Shown in pieces: positions 10,778 through 22,438 of a stretch of DNA of 64,000 bases. This DNA comes from Xenorhabdus bovienii (GTDB lineage: Bacteria > Pseudomonadota > Gammaproteobacteria > Enterobacterales > Enterobacteriaceae). Where the stretch lies: NCBI RefSeq assembly GCF_024721015.1, contig NZ_JANAIF010000013.1, forward strand, positions 1-64,000, in the 5' to 3' direction. Positions within the stretch are counted from its first letter, which is position 1; each line of letters opens with the position of its first letter. Under the pieces are notes generated by a model, which saw only the letters and a program-made list of their open reading frames with translations, searched no databases and had not been told where the DNA came from. The translations under genes were made by a program, and so were the position numbers.

Positions 10778-11419
10778 TTATTCGTAAAATTGGCCAATCT
10801 TAGCTTTCAATATGTCGATAGCCACGCGGTTCTTCCCACCACGGGGAACAATAATATCGGCATATTGTTTTGATGGCTCGATAAATTGCAGGAACATTGG
10901 ACGAACGGTTTTCTTATACTGTTCGATGACAGAATCCAATGTACGTCCACGCTCATTCACATCACGCTTAATGCGGCGCATCAGGCAGATATCCAATGGT
11001 GTATCTACAAAAATAGAGAAATCCATTTCCTGACGCAAACGCTTATCCGTTAATAGTAGGATACCTTCAAGGATGATGACGCGTTTTGGTTCAAAATGGA
11101 TGGATTCGGTTTTGCGGGTATGAGCAACATAGTCATATTGAGGCAATTCAATGGATTTTCCGGCTTTCAATGCTTGGATATGTTCGAACAGTAAACTGTG
11201 ATCCATTGAACTTGGATGATCGTAATTAACTTTATAACGTTCTTCCAGAGGAGTGTTTTTTTGGTCTTTATAATAGCAATCTTCTGGAATAACACCGATA
11301 TTGTGATCACCAACCTGAGCCCGTAATTCTCTATAAAGTGTACTGGCAATAAGACTTTTGCCTGAGGCAGAGGCACCTGCAATACCTACGATTGTACACT
11401 TATGTGCTTCATCAGCCAT
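10778..11419 (-). CDS. udk: Uridine kinase
   Basis: Udk phosphorylates uridine and cytidine for pyrimidine salvage. The P-loop [11 protein letters not shown] sits near residue 12. Downstream are the nucleoside-binding and lid segments ([33 protein letters not shown]). Starting at the ATG at 11419 gives 213 residues, the E. coli length; an upstream in-frame extension of 15 residues lacks conservation and is rejected. It leads the udk-dcd-asmA group. Confidence 0.95.
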   Translation of the reverse strand: MADEAHKCTIVGIAGASASGKSLIASTLYRELRAQVGDHNIGVIPEDCYYKDQKNTPLEERYKVNYDHPSSMDHSLLFEHIQALKAGKSIELPQYDYVAHTRKTESIHFEPKRVIILEGILLLTDKRLRQEMDFSIFVDTPLDICLMRRIKRDVNERGRTLDSVIEQYKKTVRPMFLQFIEPSKQYADIIVPRGGKNRVAIDILKAKIGQFYE

Positions 11420-11799
11420 AATAGAAGTAACCTGGTTAAAAAAGAAAAAATAAAGTGGGGACATAGCATTCAGTAACGCTATGTTTGGCGGATTATAGGG
11501 AGTTAATGACTTCTATTCCAGAGTAAACAAGATAAGTCTCGTTTTTTTCTATACGCCCCGCATAAAAATTCCGCGATTTCGCCTTGAAAAATGAAAAAAT
11601 GGCCCTGTATAAACAGAGCCATTGATCGGCGATGCTGATATAGGCTTCATGAACCGATCACAGGCCAGATAGCGACAATACCAACAAAATCACACTAAAA
11701 TACGGATGTAAATACTTATACCGTATTCGTAGCGAGGGATTACAATAACTGTTACTAATCAACAACGTTCCGTCGCATATCGACACGAAATTGCCTAAC

Positions 11800-12912
11800 T
11801 CAAACTGCGCGGAAAGAAATTTCCGTAGGAATTTTCTCTCCCTGCCAGTACATCTGAGCAGAGATATTGGCGGCAATGTCACGGTAAATATCTGCCAATT
11901 CACTGCCAGGCTGGCTGATAACGGTCGGTTCGCCGCGATCAAGATCTTCACGCAGTGAGATATGCAACGGAATCTGCCCCAACAGTTGACAATGGTATTT
12001 TTCCGCCAGTTTCTCTGCACCACCCGTACCAAAAATCGGCTCCTGATGGCCACAGTTGCTGCATATGTGGATGCTCATGTTTTCAATAATGCCCAATACT
12101 GGCACATTGACTTTCTGGAACATGGCGATGCCTTTTATCGCATCGAGCAGAGCAATATCCTGCGGCGTTGTAATAACCAACGCGCCAGTCACCGGAATAT
12201 TCTGGGACAGCGTTAACTGAATATCCCCTGTTCCCGGCGGCATATCGATGACCAGATAATCCAGATCCGGCCACAGTGTATCCTGTAACATCTGCATCAG
12301 AGCCTTGCTCGCCATTGGCCCGCGCCAGATCATCGCGTTGTCATCTGTGACAAGATAGCCGATGGAATTCGTCGCCATGCCGTGCACCATAATCGGCGCC
12401 ATGTGCTGACCGTCAGGTGAGGTTGGGCGTTCTTGAGCTGTGCCAAGCATATTGGGCACGGACGGACCATAAATATCCGCATCCAGAATACCCACCTTTG
12501 CCCCTTCCTGCGCCAGCGCCAGCGCCAGATTCACCGCCGTGCTGGATTTCCCCACACCGCCTTTCCCTGAGCTGACCGCCAGAATATTGCGGACACCGTT
12601 GACGCCCTGCAGATTATTGGCACGGCGCAGAGTACAGATATCATGGGTAAGCCGCCAGTCAACAGATTTTGCTCCCGTAGCCGTTTGCAAAGATTGAGTC
12701 GTTTCTTCCTTCAGTTTTGCAAAAGCACGCTTCCAGACGAACGGCATCATTAATTCAATATGCAGTACCCCATCAAGCATGGCGCAATGATGCAATGCTT
12801 TCAGAGCTATCAAGTCTCGCTCTAAAGTCGGATGCTTGAACGTTGCCAGTATTTTCACAACGTGTTCTTTCAGCAGGTCAGGACTGGTCTGCTCGGGGGA
12901 TTGTGAGTTCAT
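11800..12912 (-). CDS. apbC: ApbC/Mrp iron-sulfur cluster carrier ATPase
   Basis: This 370-residue P-loop NTPase of the Mrp/NBP35 class binds and delivers [4Fe-4S] clusters. It has an N-terminal MIP18-like domain (about 15-90), a deviant Walker A in SSGKGGVGKSSTAVNLA near residue 115, and the metal-binding CSNCG motif near 287. The start at 12912 follows a strong GGAGC ribosome site and matches the E. coli protein length (369); the longer frame up to 12996 is not supported. It is divergent from metG, the same arrangement as in E. coli. Confidence 0.95.
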   Translation of the reverse strand: MNSQSPEQTSPDLLKEHVVKILATFKHPTLERDLIALKALHHCAMLDGVLHIELMMPFVWKRAFAKLKEETTQSLQTATGAKSVDWRLTHDICTLRRANNLQGVNGVRNILAVSSGKGGVGKSSTAVNLALALAQEGAKVGILDADIYGPSVPNMLGTAQERPTSPDGQHMAPIMVHGMATNSIGYLVTDDNAMIWRGPMASKALMQMLQDTLWPDLDYLVIDMPPGTGDIQLTLSQNIPVTGALVITTPQDIALLDAIKGIAMFQKVNVPVLGIIENMSIHICSNCGHQEPIFGTGGAEKLAEKYHCQLLGQIPLHISLREDLDRGEPTVISQPGSELADIYRDIAANISAQMYWQGEKIPTEISFRAV

Positions 12913-13123
12913 CCCGGCTCCTTTTGATTTGTCTTTTTTTAACCGAAAACCGTTTTGTCCATCATAGCAGAAGCGGGCGGTTTGGGATAAGACCAAAATT
13001 GAAATCGACGCCGAATAGCGCCTTAAATAAAAGTAACGAAGATCTTGCGTTACCCTAGCGACAATGTTCTTGATCAGGTAACATCAAAAGCCCTTTTCAA
13101 TATACGGAAGTCAGATCCTAACT

Positions 13124-15151
13124 ATGTCTCAAGTCGCGAACAAATTATTGGTGACCTGTGCGTTGCCTTATGCTAACGGTCCCATTCATCTCGGTCATAT
13201 CCTAGAACACATTCAGGCTGATATTTGGGTTCGTTATCATCGAATGCGCGGCAAAGAGGTTCACTTTATCTGCGCTGATGATGCCCACGGCACGCCAATT
13301 ATGCTGAAAGCCCAGCAGAGTGGGATCTCGCCAGAAGAAATGATTACCAAAGTGAGCCTAGAGCATCAGCAGGATTTTGCCGGCTTTGCCATCAGCTACG
13401 ATAACTACCACTCTACGCACAGCGAAGAGAATAAAGAGCTTGCCACCAAAATTTATCTGGAACTGAAAAAGAACGGTCACATCAAGAACCGGAAGATTTC
13501 TCAACTGTACGATCCAGAAAAAGGCATGTTCCTGCCAGACCGTTTCGTCAAAGGTGCCTGCCCGAAATGTAAGGCCGAAGATCAGTATGGCGATAACTGT
13601 GAAGTCTGCGGAACCACTTACAGCCCAACGGAATTGATTAATCCTCGTTCGGCAGTATCCGGTGCGACGCCAGAAATGCGCGATACGGAGCACTTCTTCT
13701 TTGATCTACCTGCTTTCAGCGACATGCTGCAAAAATGGACGCGTTCCGGCAGCTTGCAAGAGCAAGTCGCAAACAAAATGCAGGAATGGTTTGACTCAGG
13801 TCTGCAACAGTGGGATATCACCCGTGATGCACCTTATTTCGGTTTCGAAATTCCTGACGAACCAGGCAAATTTTTCTATGTCTGGCTGGATGCGCCAATT
13901 GGTTACATGGGGTCGTTCCAAAACCTGTGCAGCAAACGTGATGACCTGAATTTCGACGAATTTTGGTCGAAAGATTCCGAAGCCGATCTCTACCACTTCA
14001 TCGGTAAAGATATCGTTTATTTCCATAGCCTGTTCTGGCCAGCCATGTTGGAAGGCAGCAACTATCGCAAGCCGACCAATCTGTTCGTTCACGGCTATAT
14101 CACGGTTAACGGCACGAAGATGTCCAAGTCGCGCGGGACGTTTATCAAGGCTGAAACGTACCTGAAGCACCTTGATGCAGATTGCCTGCGTTATTACTAT
14201 GCTGCGAAGCTCTCCTCCCGTATTGATGACATCGATCTCAATCTGGAAGATTTCATTCAGCGCGTTAACAGCGATATCGTGAACAAAGTAGTTAACCTTG
14301 CTTCACGTAACGCAGGTTTTATCAATAAACGTTTTGCGGGCAAATTGGCTGACCAACTTGCTGATCCTGCTCTGTACCAGCAATTTGTTGATGCGGCTGA
14401 AGGTATTGCAGAAGATTTCACCAACCGTGAATTCAGCAAAGCTATCCGTGAAATCATGGCACTAGCCGATTTGGCAAACCGCTACGTTGACGAACAGGCA
14501 CCGTGGGTTGTTGCCAAGCAAGAAGGTCGGGATGCCGATCTGCAAGCCATCTGCTCAATGGGTATCAACCTGTTCCGCGTTCTGATGACTTACCTGAAAC
14601 CGGTTCTTCCAAGCCTGACTGACCGTACAGAAGCGTTCTTGAATACCGAACTGACTTGGGATGGCATCCGACAACCATTGCTTAACCATGAAGTTTCACC
14701 ATTTAAGGCACTATTTAACCGTATCGAGATGGCAAAAGTTGACGCTATGGTGGCTGACTCCAAAGAAAGCATCGAGCCACAAAAAACCCTGACAGGCCCA
14801 CTGGCCGATGATCCCATTCAGGACACCATCGCATTTGATGATTTTGCCAAGGTTGACCTGCGTATCGCACTGATCAAGCAAGCTGATTTTGTCGAAGGTT
14901 CAGATAAGCTGCTGAAACTGACCCTTGATCTTGGTAGTGAAACGCGTCAAGTCTTCTCCGGTATCCGTTCAGCCTATCCAGATCCAAAAGCGCTGGAGAA
15001 CCGTCTGACAGTGATGGTAGCCAACCTCGCACCACGTAAGATGCGTTTTGGCATTTCTGAAGGCATGGTAATGGCGGCTGGCCCTGGCGGAAAAGAGATT
15101 TTCCTGTTAAGCCCAGACAGCGGTGCACAGCCGGGAATGCAGGTTAAATAA
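13124..15151 (+). CDS. metG: Methionyl-tRNA synthetase
   Basis: MetG charges tRNA-Met with methionine. The 675-residue protein has the class I HIGH-type motif ([10 protein letters not shown], near residue 21), a zinc knuckle (CPKC...CEVC, about 146-162), the KMSKS loop ([12 protein letters not shown], about 330) and a C-terminal tRNA-binding/dimerisation domain (from about 575). E. coli MetG is 677 residues. A strong terminator follows at once. Confidence 0.97.
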   Translation: MSQVANKLLVTCALPYANGPIHLGHILEHIQADIWVRYHRMRGKEVHFICADDAHGTPIMLKAQQSGISPEEMITKVSLEHQQDFAGFAISYDNYHSTHSEENKELATKIYLELKKNGHIKNRKISQLYDPEKGMFLPDRFVKGACPKCKAEDQYGDNCEVCGTTYSPTELINPRSAVSGATPEMRDTEHFFFDLPAFSDMLQKWTRSGSLQEQVANKMQEWFDSGLQQWDITRDAPYFGFEIPDEPGKFFYVWLDAPIGYMGSFQNLCSKRDDLNFDEFWSKDSEADLYHFIGKDIVYFHSLFWPAMLEGSNYRKPTNLFVHGYITVNGTKMSKSRGTFIKAETYLKHLDADCLRYYYAAKLSSRIDDIDLNLEDFIQRVNSDIVNKVVNLASRNAGFINKRFAGKLADQLADPALYQQFVDAAEGIAEDFTNREFSKAIREIMALADLANRYVDEQAPWVVAKQEGRDADLQAICSMGINLFRVLMTYLKPVLPSLTDRTEAFLNTELTWDGIRQPLLNHEVSPFKALFNRIEMAKVDAMVADSKESIEPQKTLTGPLADDPIQDTIAFDDFAKVDLRIALIKQADFVEGSDKLLKLTLDLGSETRQVFSGIRSAYPDPKALENRLTVMVANLAPRKMRFGISEGMVMAAGPGGKEIFLLSPDSGAQPGMQVK

Positions 15152-15193
15152 CCATCAGATACCTTGTGAAATTAAGGTATAATGATAAACAAC

Positions 15194-15223
15194 AAAGCGG
15201 GCTCAAAAAAGAGTCCGCTTTTT
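15194..15223 (+). terminator. Rho-independent terminator of metG
   Basis: The 11-bp stem AAAGCGGGCTC/GAGTCCGCTTT with an A6 loop is followed by T residues, about 40 bases after metG. Confidence 0.88.
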
Positions 15224-15288
15224 AATGTGACGTATGGCACATTTACAGAGTTAGTCGTATGATAAAACCCTCGTTATATTGAGGAATT

Positions 15289-15738
15289 ATGTTTATGTCT
15301 TTCCGAAACATGCTGGTGATAGGCTGGCAATACCTGCGTGCATTCGTGCTGCTCTATTTGTGCCTCATCGCAGGAAATATCATTTCAGCACTACTTCCCT
15401 TCTCTCTCCCCGGCAGCATTATTGGCTTACTTCTTCTGTTTTGTTTACTTGCATTCCAGCTTATTCCTGCATATTGGGTGAAACCGGGCTGTAGCCTGTT
15501 GATGAAAAACATGACATTGCTGTTTTTACCTATCGGGGTGGGTGTTATGGATTATTACCCGCAACTTAGCCAGCAAATGTTCCCGATTGTTCTCTCCTGT
15601 ATCGTCAGTACAGTAATTGTCATGATTGTCGTTGCTTACAGTTCCCATTATGTCCATCGCGAACGCATCATTATTGGCGCTCAACGAAAAGAACCCGATC
15701 TCAGCTCCCCGCCATCACAACAATCGGACAAAAGATAA
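15289..15738 (+). CDS. yohJ: LrgA/CidA-family membrane protein YohJ
   Basis: This small holin-like inner-membrane protein has four hydrophobic segments and the family signatures [16 protein letters not shown] and [14 protein letters not shown]. coli YohJ is 132 residues; here the tail after YVHRER is longer and polar. Two in-frame ATGs (15289 and 15295) sit behind GAGGAA. The second gives MSFRN at the position of E. coli MSKTL, so 15295 is a credible alternative. The gene is followed by yohK with a 2-base gap, the conserved LrgA/LrgB-type pair. Such pairs have been linked to murein hydrolase control and to export of small metabolites such as pyruvate. Confidence 0.9.
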   Translation: MFMSFRNMLVIGWQYLRAFVLLYLCLIAGNIISALLPFSLPGSIIGLLLLFCLLAFQLIPAYWVKPGCSLLMKNMTLLFLPIGVGVMDYYPQLSQQMFPIVLSCIVSTVIVMIVVAYSSHYVHRERIIIGAQRKEPDLSSPPSQQSDKR

Positions 15739-15740
15739 AA

Positions 15741-16436
15741 ATGTTAAGCCATATCTGGTGGTCACTGCCATTAACACTGCTCGTATTTTATTGCGCCAAA
15801 AAATTGTCACGGCAACTCAAACTTCCCATCTTTAATCCATTGTTGCTATCGATGGCCGTTATCATTCCTTTGCTACTGATGACTCACACCCCCTATGAGC
15901 ACTATTTTACCGGTAGCAGGATCTTAAACGACTTACTGCAACCCGCCGTTGTCGCATTGGCCTTCCCTCTTTATGAGCAGCTCCATCAAATCCGCGCTCA
16001 ATGGAAATCCATTATTAGCATCTGTTTTATCGGTAGTATTGTCGCGATGGTGACAGGTACAGCTATCGCGTTATGGGCGGGAGCCAGCCCTGAGATCGCT
16101 GCCTCTGTGCTGCCCAAATCCGTCACAACACCAATTGCCATGGCCGTTGCGGATTCCGTTGGCGGAATTCCGGCTATCAGTGCAGCCTGCGTAATTACTG
16201 TCGGTATTTTGGGCGCGATCTTTGGTCATAATTTGTTCAATCTTCTAGAAATAAAAACGTCGGCTTCAAGAGGATTAGCCATGGGAACGGCATCCCACGC
16301 CGTGGGTACTGCACGCTGTGCCGAACTCGATCATATTGAAGGTGCATACAGTTCTTTGGCGCTGATGACCTGCGGCATTATCACCTCATTAATGGCACCT
16401 TTTTTATTTCCTGTACTGCTTCATCTATTTGGCTAA
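15741..16436 (+). CDS. yohK: LrgB-family membrane protein YohK
   Basis: This 231-residue polytopic membrane protein is of the LrgB/YohK class. The family segments FNPLLLSMAVIIPLLL (near 30), LPKSVTTPIAMAVADSVGG (near 125) and the glycine-rich ASRGLAMGTASHAVGTARC (near 177) are all visible. It is co-transcribed with yohJ, whose stop lies two bases upstream, and it precedes cdd as in E. coli. Confidence 0.93.
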   Translation: MLSHIWWSLPLTLLVFYCAKKLSRQLKLPIFNPLLLSMAVIIPLLLMTHTPYEHYFTGSRILNDLLQPAVVALAFPLYEQLHQIRAQWKSIISICFIGSIVAMVTGTAIALWAGASPEIAASVLPKSVTTPIAMAVADSVGGIPAISAACVITVGILGAIFGHNLFNLLEIKTSASRGLAMGTASHAVGTARCAELDHIEGAYSSLALMTCGIITSLMAPFLFPVLLHLFG

Positions 16437-16619
16437 TATTTTGCTAGTTAGCAGCTCGTGATCAAACGGTGAAAAATTCATAAAAATAGTAAAAATTTGA
16501 TATAAGTTACTAAAATAATGTATCTATTACACTCATTTCACTGATTATATGGCGTTTATCACATTACAAACCTGAGCAGACATCCTAGAATGACCTTCAA
16601 TTAATTTGGAGATCATTCT

Positions 16620-17504
16620 ATGCAAGCTCGTTTTCACGCTATTTGGTCAGAAATTACCCCTAAACTGCAAGAAGCCCTGTTACCCTATATCGGCAATGAC
16701 GATTTTCCAGCGATGCTGACCGCAGAGCAGGTTGAATCAATCAGGCAAATCTGCGGTTTTGATGATCATGCGCTGGCACTTGCTCTATTACCACTTGCAG
16801 CGGCCTGTGCCATTACACCTATCTCGCATTTTTACGTCGGGGCAATCGCACGGGGAGAAAGTGGCAACCTTTATTTTGGTGCCAACATGGAATTTGCTGG
16901 AGTCCCCTTGCAGCAAACCGTTCATGCCGAGCAATCAGCCATCACCCATGCTTGGCTGCGCGGTGAAAAAAAGCTGGTTTCCATCACCGTCAATTATTCG
17001 CCTTGTGGGCACTGCCGCCAGTTCATGAATGAATTGAACAGTGGAACACAATTGGAAGTCTGTTTACCCAACCGCCCACGATTGACGCTGGCTGACTACC
17101 TGCCGGAAGCCTTCGGCCCACGCGATTTGCTGGACGCACCATTACTGCTGGATACCGTCAATCACGGCTACCAATTGGATACCTGTGACGCATTAGTGCT
17201 GGCAGCACTGGATGCAGCAAACCAAAGTCATGCTCCTTACAGCCAATCCCATGCCGGTATCGCGCTGCTGGATGAACAAGATCAGGTTTATACCGGCCGC
17301 TATGCGGAAAATGCCGCATTTAACCCAAGCCTACCACCTTTACAGGCAGCCCTGATCTTAATGAATATGTCTGGTGGCAATTGTCAGTCCATCAAACGGG
17401 CAATACTAGTGGAAGGAAAAAATAGCCATCTATCCCAATCAAACGCGACCGAATCCACATTAACTGCCCTCGGTTGCACCAAAATAGAATGCCATAGATT
17501 TTGA
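16620..17504 (+). CDS. cdd: Cytidine deaminase
   Basis: Cdd hydrolyses cytidine and deoxycytidine to uridine forms in salvage. The 294 residues match the two-domain, dimeric enterobacterial form. The zinc site is seen in [11 protein letters not shown] (catalytic Glu, about 103) and the SPCGHCRQF cysteine pair (about 128-131). The C-terminal domain has lost the zinc ligands, as in E. coli. Start at 16620 follows GGAG. In E. coli the gene is under CytR/CRP control; I could not define those sites in the 180 bases upstream. Confidence 0.96.
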   Translation: MQARFHAIWSEITPKLQEALLPYIGNDDFPAMLTAEQVESIRQICGFDDHALALALLPLAAACAITPISHFYVGAIARGESGNLYFGANMEFAGVPLQQTVHAEQSAITHAWLRGEKKLVSITVNYSPCGHCRQFMNELNSGTQLEVCLPNRPRLTLADYLPEAFGPRDLLDAPLLLDTVNHGYQLDTCDALVLAALDAANQSHAPYSQSHAGIALLDEQDQVYTGRYAENAAFNPSLPPLQAALILMNMSGGNCQSIKRAILVEGKNSHLSQSNATESTLTALGCTKIECHRF

Positions 17505-17774
17505 CTACCCATCTCAAAAAAACAACAATTCAGCAAAAAATTCGGGCAAACATGAAATAAAGATAACTTAACAAAATGGCAAAATTCCCCTCTGGATCGC
17601 TCGGAGGGGGTAAAATCGAAAAAACTCATAACATTTAATTAGCTAATTCTGTAAGTTATCTCTCATTTTTGCTCATGATAAACATAATTAAGTAACATTT
17701 ACTGTACTTATTTTTTTTATCTTCTTAGGATCTACAGCTGATTTTGTTATTGATTAGTCCAAAGAGTAAGTATC
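17505..17774. other. cdd-maeA intergenic region
   Basis: About 270 AT-rich bases hold no gene. They should contain the maeA promoter, but I could not identify boxes with confidence. Confidence 0.4.
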
Positions 17775-19472
17775 ATGGAACTGGAACACGAAAGTAAACG
17801 TCCTCTCTATATTCCCTATGCCGGCCCTATCTTGTTGGAATTTCCTCTTCTGAATAAAGGCAGTGCCTTTACTGAAGAAGAACGCAGCAATTTCAACTTA
17901 CATGGTTTATTACCTCAGATAGTTGAAACGATAGAAGAACAAGCCGAGCGTGCCTACCGTCAATTTTGCGATTTTAAAAGTGACGGTGACAAACACATTT
18001 ATTTAAGAAATATTCAGGACACCAACGAAACCCTGTTCTATCGGCTTCTTGATGCCCATCTCAGCGAAATGATGCCTATCATCTACACCCCTACGGTGGG
18101 TGAAGCATGTGAACACTTCTCTGATATTTATCGCCGCGCCCGTGGGCTGTTTATTTCCTATCCAAACAAAGCGTCTATCGATGACATGCTGCAAAATGCC
18201 ACCAAGCAGAATGTTAAAGTCATCGTTGTTACCGATGGTGAACGTATCCTTGGTCTGGGAGATCAGGGCATTGGCGGCATGGGTATTCCTATCGGTAAAC
18301 TCTCGCTGTATTCCTCTTGTGGTGGGATCAGCCCAGCTTACACCCTGCCAGTTGTACTGGATGTTGGTACAAACAACCCGCAGCGCTTGAATGACCCACT
18401 GTATATGGGCTGGCGTCATCCACGCATTACCGGCAAAGAATATGATGAATTTGTCGATGAATTTATCCAGGCTGTGAAACGCCGCTGGCCAAACGTGCTG
18501 CTGCAATTTGAAGATTTTGCCCAAACCAACGCCATGCCGCTGTTGACACGCTATCGTCATGATCTTTGCTGTTTCAATGATGATATTCAAGGCACGGCAG
18601 CCGTTGCCCTCGGCAGCCTGATTGCCGCCAGCCGCGCCGCTGGCCGCCAGTTGAGAGATCAAACCGTGACCTTCCTCGGAGCAGGTTCTGCCGGTTGTGG
18701 TATTGCCGAACAGATCGTCGCTCAGATGAAATCTGAAGGATTGAGCGATGAACAGGCCCGCGCCCGCGTGTTCATGGTTGATCGCTTTGGGCTGCTGACT
18801 GATAAACAGCCAAACCTACTGGACTTCCAGAGTGTACTGGTACAGAAAAGCAGCGTCCTGCAATCATGGGATGTCAGCAATGACAGCCTTTCACTGATGG
18901 ATGTGGTTCGCAATGCCAAACCTACCGTTTTGATTGGTGTTTCCGGCCAATCGGGTCTGTTCACGGAAGAGATTATCCGTGAAATGCACAAACATTGTGA
19001 GCGTCCAATCGTCATGCCACTGTCCAACCCGACATCACGTGTGGAAGCGCGTCCTGAAGACATCATTAACTGGACAGATGGCAAAGCGCTGGTCGCGACT
19101 GGCAGCCCATTTGCCCCTGTGAAGTATGATGGGCAAGAATACCCAATCGCACAGTGCAACAACTCCTATATCTTCCCGGGCATCGGTTTGGGCGTCATTG
19201 CTTCCGGCGCCAGACGTGTTACGGATGATATGTTGATGGTAGCCAGCCGCGCATTGGCGGATTGTTCACCGTTGGCACAGACGGGTTCAGGTCCATTACT
19301 GCCACCGATTGATGATATTCAAAACGTTTCCCGCAAAATAGCTAAAGAAGTGGCGAAAAAAGCCCAGATTCAAGGCATGGCTACCGTCACGTCAGAAGAT
19401 GCGCTAGAACAAGCCATTGAGCGCAATTTCTGGAAACCAGAATATCGCGTCTATAAACGCACTTCATTCTGA
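17775..19472 (+). CDS. maeA: NAD-dependent malic enzyme
   Basis: MaeA oxidatively decarboxylates malate to pyruvate with NAD. The 565-residue length equals E. coli MaeA (SfcA). The family landmarks are [35 protein letters not shown] (about 155-178), the divalent-metal site [12 protein letters not shown] and [12 protein letters not shown] (about 243-275), and the Rossmann motif [15 protein letters not shown] (about 300). It is monocistronic with its own terminator. Confidence 0.97.
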   Translation: MELEHESKRPLYIPYAGPILLEFPLLNKGSAFTEEERSNFNLHGLLPQIVETIEEQAERAYRQFCDFKSDGDKHIYLRNIQDTNETLFYRLLDAHLSEMMPIIYTPTVGEACEHFSDIYRRARGLFISYPNKASIDDMLQNATKQNVKVIVVTDGERILGLGDQGIGGMGIPIGKLSLYSSCGGISPAYTLPVVLDVGTNNPQRLNDPLYMGWRHPRITGKEYDEFVDEFIQAVKRRWPNVLLQFEDFAQTNAMPLLTRYRHDLCCFNDDIQGTAAVALGSLIAASRAAGRQLRDQTVTFLGAGSAGCGIAEQIVAQMKSEGLSDEQARARVFMVDRFGLLTDKQPNLLDFQSVLVQKSSVLQSWDVSNDSLSLMDVVRNAKPTVLIGVSGQSGLFTEEIIREMHKHCERPIVMPLSNPTSRVEARPEDIINWTDGKALVATGSPFAPVKYDGQEYPIAQCNNSYIFPGIGLGVIASGARRVTDDMLMVASRALADCSPLAQTGSGPLLPPIDDIQNVSRKIAKEVAKKAQIQGMATVTSEDALEQAIERNFWKPEYRVYKRTSF

Positions 19473-19497
19473 TCTAAGACCTGCTAAGATCAGCTAC

Positions 19498-19528
19498 AAG
19501 CCTGTCAGCACCGTTGGCAGGCTTTTAT
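19498..19528 (+). terminator. Rho-independent terminator of maeA
   Basis: The 9-bp stem AAGCCTGTC/GGCAGGCTT (one G-T pair) is followed by a T run. Confidence 0.85.
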
Positions 19529-19605
19529 TACAGTCCGAAAACTTGCTTCAATATTTCAAGTAAAGTAGCCTTTAAGACATTGAATCATGAGTACACACAA
19601 GGTAA

Positions 19606-20334
<729 letters not shown>

Positions 20335-20351
20335 TAAAAGTAGAAATAGAA

Positions 20352-20376
20352 TAAGAGCCTATTGGATAGGCTCTTA
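20352..20376. terminator. Bidirectional terminator between sanA and yeiB
   Basis: A perfect 11-bp inverted repeat, TAAGAGCCTAT/ATAGGCTCTTA with a TGG loop, sits between two converging genes. Confidence 0.85.
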
Positions 20377-20385
20377 CCTTTTCAC

Positions 20386-21537
20386 TTAAACCCTGCCAGC
20401 CAGTTTTCCGGTTAAACCACGCCAGAGCTTTTCAATCGGCCCTTGCTGATAACGTTTTAACCACCAGCAGGCAAACCAGATATTGAAGGCCCAGATCAAC
20501 GGAATAAACACCAGCAATTCCAAACGGGTAAACTGATCAAACAATCCCCAACGATAAAAAATCGTGGTGCAAATCAACGTTTGCAGCAAGTAACTGGTCA
20601 GCGCCATTCTGCCAACTTGTCGTAACCAGAAATTCACTCGCCAATGGGAAATGATTGGCCAAAAACCATAAATCAACGCGATATAAGCCAATGCCAGCAA
20701 GGGTGTCGCCAGTTCGGAGATAGTATGACGAATCGTCCATGAGGCAAAATAGCTGAAGGGATATAAACACTGTATTGACAGAGCAATAACCTGAATGACC
20801 ATACCCAACGGAAGTAGCCATAATGCCACCCTGCGGTAATGACTGAGGCTAAACTCCCCTTTCAGCCAGCCATTGCGCAGCAACATCGCCCCACAGAGCA
20901 TCGTCCCAACCATTTGCCAGCCATATTGCACGATAACCACTATCATCATGCCACTTACCTGACGAAAACGATGCTCGATAGCCAATAACCCACCCTGGGT
21001 TTTCCAATGACTTTCATGAAATATATCCTGCGGTGTTGGCTGCCAGAAGGCACTATTTTCTCCCACTGGAAACAACCCCAGAAGATAAAACATCATCAAA
21101 CCAAACAGATAAAAAATAATTCCTTTACCAAACAATCTATGGCGAGTATGGATAAAGTGCCATGCCAAAAGACCAACAATGCCATATAACAGTAAAATAT
21201 CACCATCCCACAGCAAGATACCGTGCAACAAGCCAATAACAGCCAGAATAATCAGTCTGGGAATATTCCATTCACTCCCCCGCTGCCACAGTAATTCAAG
21301 TGAAGCACCAAATAACAAGGTTAAAATGAATAAAAATTTTCCCTGAGTAAAAAAACTCAGGACAGACCATGTCATCACATCAGAAAATGAGATCGAATCT
21401 TTATAAAAAAGATTCATAGAAGCGGCATATGGCAAGGCAAAACTGAAAATATTCAAAATTAATATTCCCAGAATAGCGAAACCACGCATACTATCAATTG
21501 CCTCAATCCGCTGACCCATTACCTCACTATTTTCCAT
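20386..21537 (-). CDS. yeiB: DUF418 family membrane protein YeiB
   Basis: YeiB is a 383-residue polytopic inner-membrane protein of the DUF418/acyltransferase-3-like group. It opens with the family signature RIEAIDSMRGFAILGILILNI, has about nine hydrophobic segments, and ends with the DUF418 signature GRMALTSYLLQTLICTTIFY. Function is unknown. It lies 15 bases after folE on the same strand, as in E. coli, so the two are probably one transcript. ATG at 21537 is used; a second ATG at 21519 behind GAGG is possible. Confidence 0.92.
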   Translation of the reverse strand: MENSEVMGQRIEAIDSMRGFAILGILILNIFSFALPYAASMNLFYKDSISFSDVMTWSVLSFFTQGKFLFILTLLFGASLELLWQRGSEWNIPRLIILAVIGLLHGILLWDGDILLLYGIVGLLAWHFIHTRHRLFGKGIIFYLFGLMMFYLLGLFPVGENSAFWQPTPQDIFHESHWKTQGGLLAIEHRFRQVSGMMIVVIVQYGWQMVGTMLCGAMLLRNGWLKGEFSLSHYRRVALWLLPLGMVIQVIALSIQCLYPFSYFASWTIRHTISELATPLLALAYIALIYGFWPIISHWRVNFWLRQVGRMALTSYLLQTLICTTIFYRWGLFDQFTRLELLVFIPLIWAFNIWFACWWLKRYQQGPIEKLWRGLTGKLAGRV

Positions 21538-21552
21538 GGCAATAAAAGTTCA

Positions 21553-22221
21553 TCATGATAAGTGCAGGTGACGCACGGCACGCAGAAATTCCTGTCGTGT
21601 ATTCTGACTAGATTTAAACAAACCGCCGAGAGAAGTTGTCGTCGTCGTGCTGGTCGCATCGCGGATGCCACGGGCTTTCACGCAGTAATGAACAGCATCA
21701 ATGGAAATGGCAACGTTATTTGTACCGAGCAGCGTTTGCAGTGCAATCAGGATCTGCTGTGTCAACCGCTCCTGCACCTGTGGGCGCTGCGCAAAAAATT
21801 GCACGATCCGATTAATTTTCGACAGGCCAATCACCTTATCCTTAGGGATATAAGCAACCGTGGCTTTGCCATCGATAGTGACGAAATGGTGTTCACAGGT
21901 GCTGGTCAGCGTGATATCCCGCACCGTTACCATCTCATCTACTTTCATTTTATTTTCTATCAAGGTGATTTTCGGAAAGTTGTTGTAATCCAATCCTGAA
22001 AATATTTCATCTACATACATTTTCGCAATACGACTCGGCGTATCCGCCAGACTGTCATCACTCAAATCGAGATTTAACAGTTTCATAATTTCTGTCATGT
22101 GTTCCTGAATCCGTACCTTACGCACTTCTGGTTCCAGAGTTTGTTCACGCAATGGGGTTTCAAGGCCACGGGAGACCAGTGCCGAGTGCACCAGCGCAGC
22201 TTCTGTACTTAGGGATGACAT
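21553..22221 (-). CDS. folE: GTP cyclohydrolase I
   Basis: FolE converts GTP to dihydroneopterin triphosphate, the first step of folate synthesis. Zinc ligands appear in STCEHH and in HYCVKARG, with the family segments [25 protein letters not shown] between them. Starting at ATG 22221 gives 222 residues, the E. coli length, with GGAG seven bases upstream. The in-frame TTG at 22233 lies inside that ribosome site and is rejected. Confidence 0.96.
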   Translation of the reverse strand: MSSLSTEAALVHSALVSRGLETPLREQTLEPEVRKVRIQEHMTEIMKLLNLDLSDDSLADTPSRIAKMYVDEIFSGLDYNNFPKITLIENKMKVDEMVTVRDITLTSTCEHHFVTIDGKATVAYIPKDKVIGLSKINRIVQFFAQRPQVQERLTQQILIALQTLLGTNNVAISIDAVHYCVKARGIRDATSTTTTTSLGGLFKSSQNTRQEFLRAVRHLHLS

Positions 22222-22438
22222 CAGTTTCTCCAAGAATAATACTTTCCGTTACTTGACGGGGAATCGAGACGCATATTTTACGCAGATATCTGTGAATCTA
22301 ACACCTTACATACAATACGGGTTCATACAATACGGATTCACAAAACACCTGCTGGCATGGTATCCACTCGCGTGGTATGTGTTTACATTGTATCTGTGTA
22401 CAACTCTATCTGCACGTTATCAATGCGCCAAATTTGGA
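22222..22438. repeat. folE leader and MFS 3' flank with short direct repeats
   Basis: This gap holds no gene. CATACAATACGG occurs twice (22309-22320 and 22324-22335), each followed by [G/A]TT, and a partial inverse (CATTGTAT) occurs near 22387. The copies could be operator sites in the folE leader; the role is unknown. Confidence 0.45.

Noticed and set aside
18003-18662. 219-codon minus-strand frame opposite maeA
   Set aside because: Antisense shadow of maeA, without start signals or domains.
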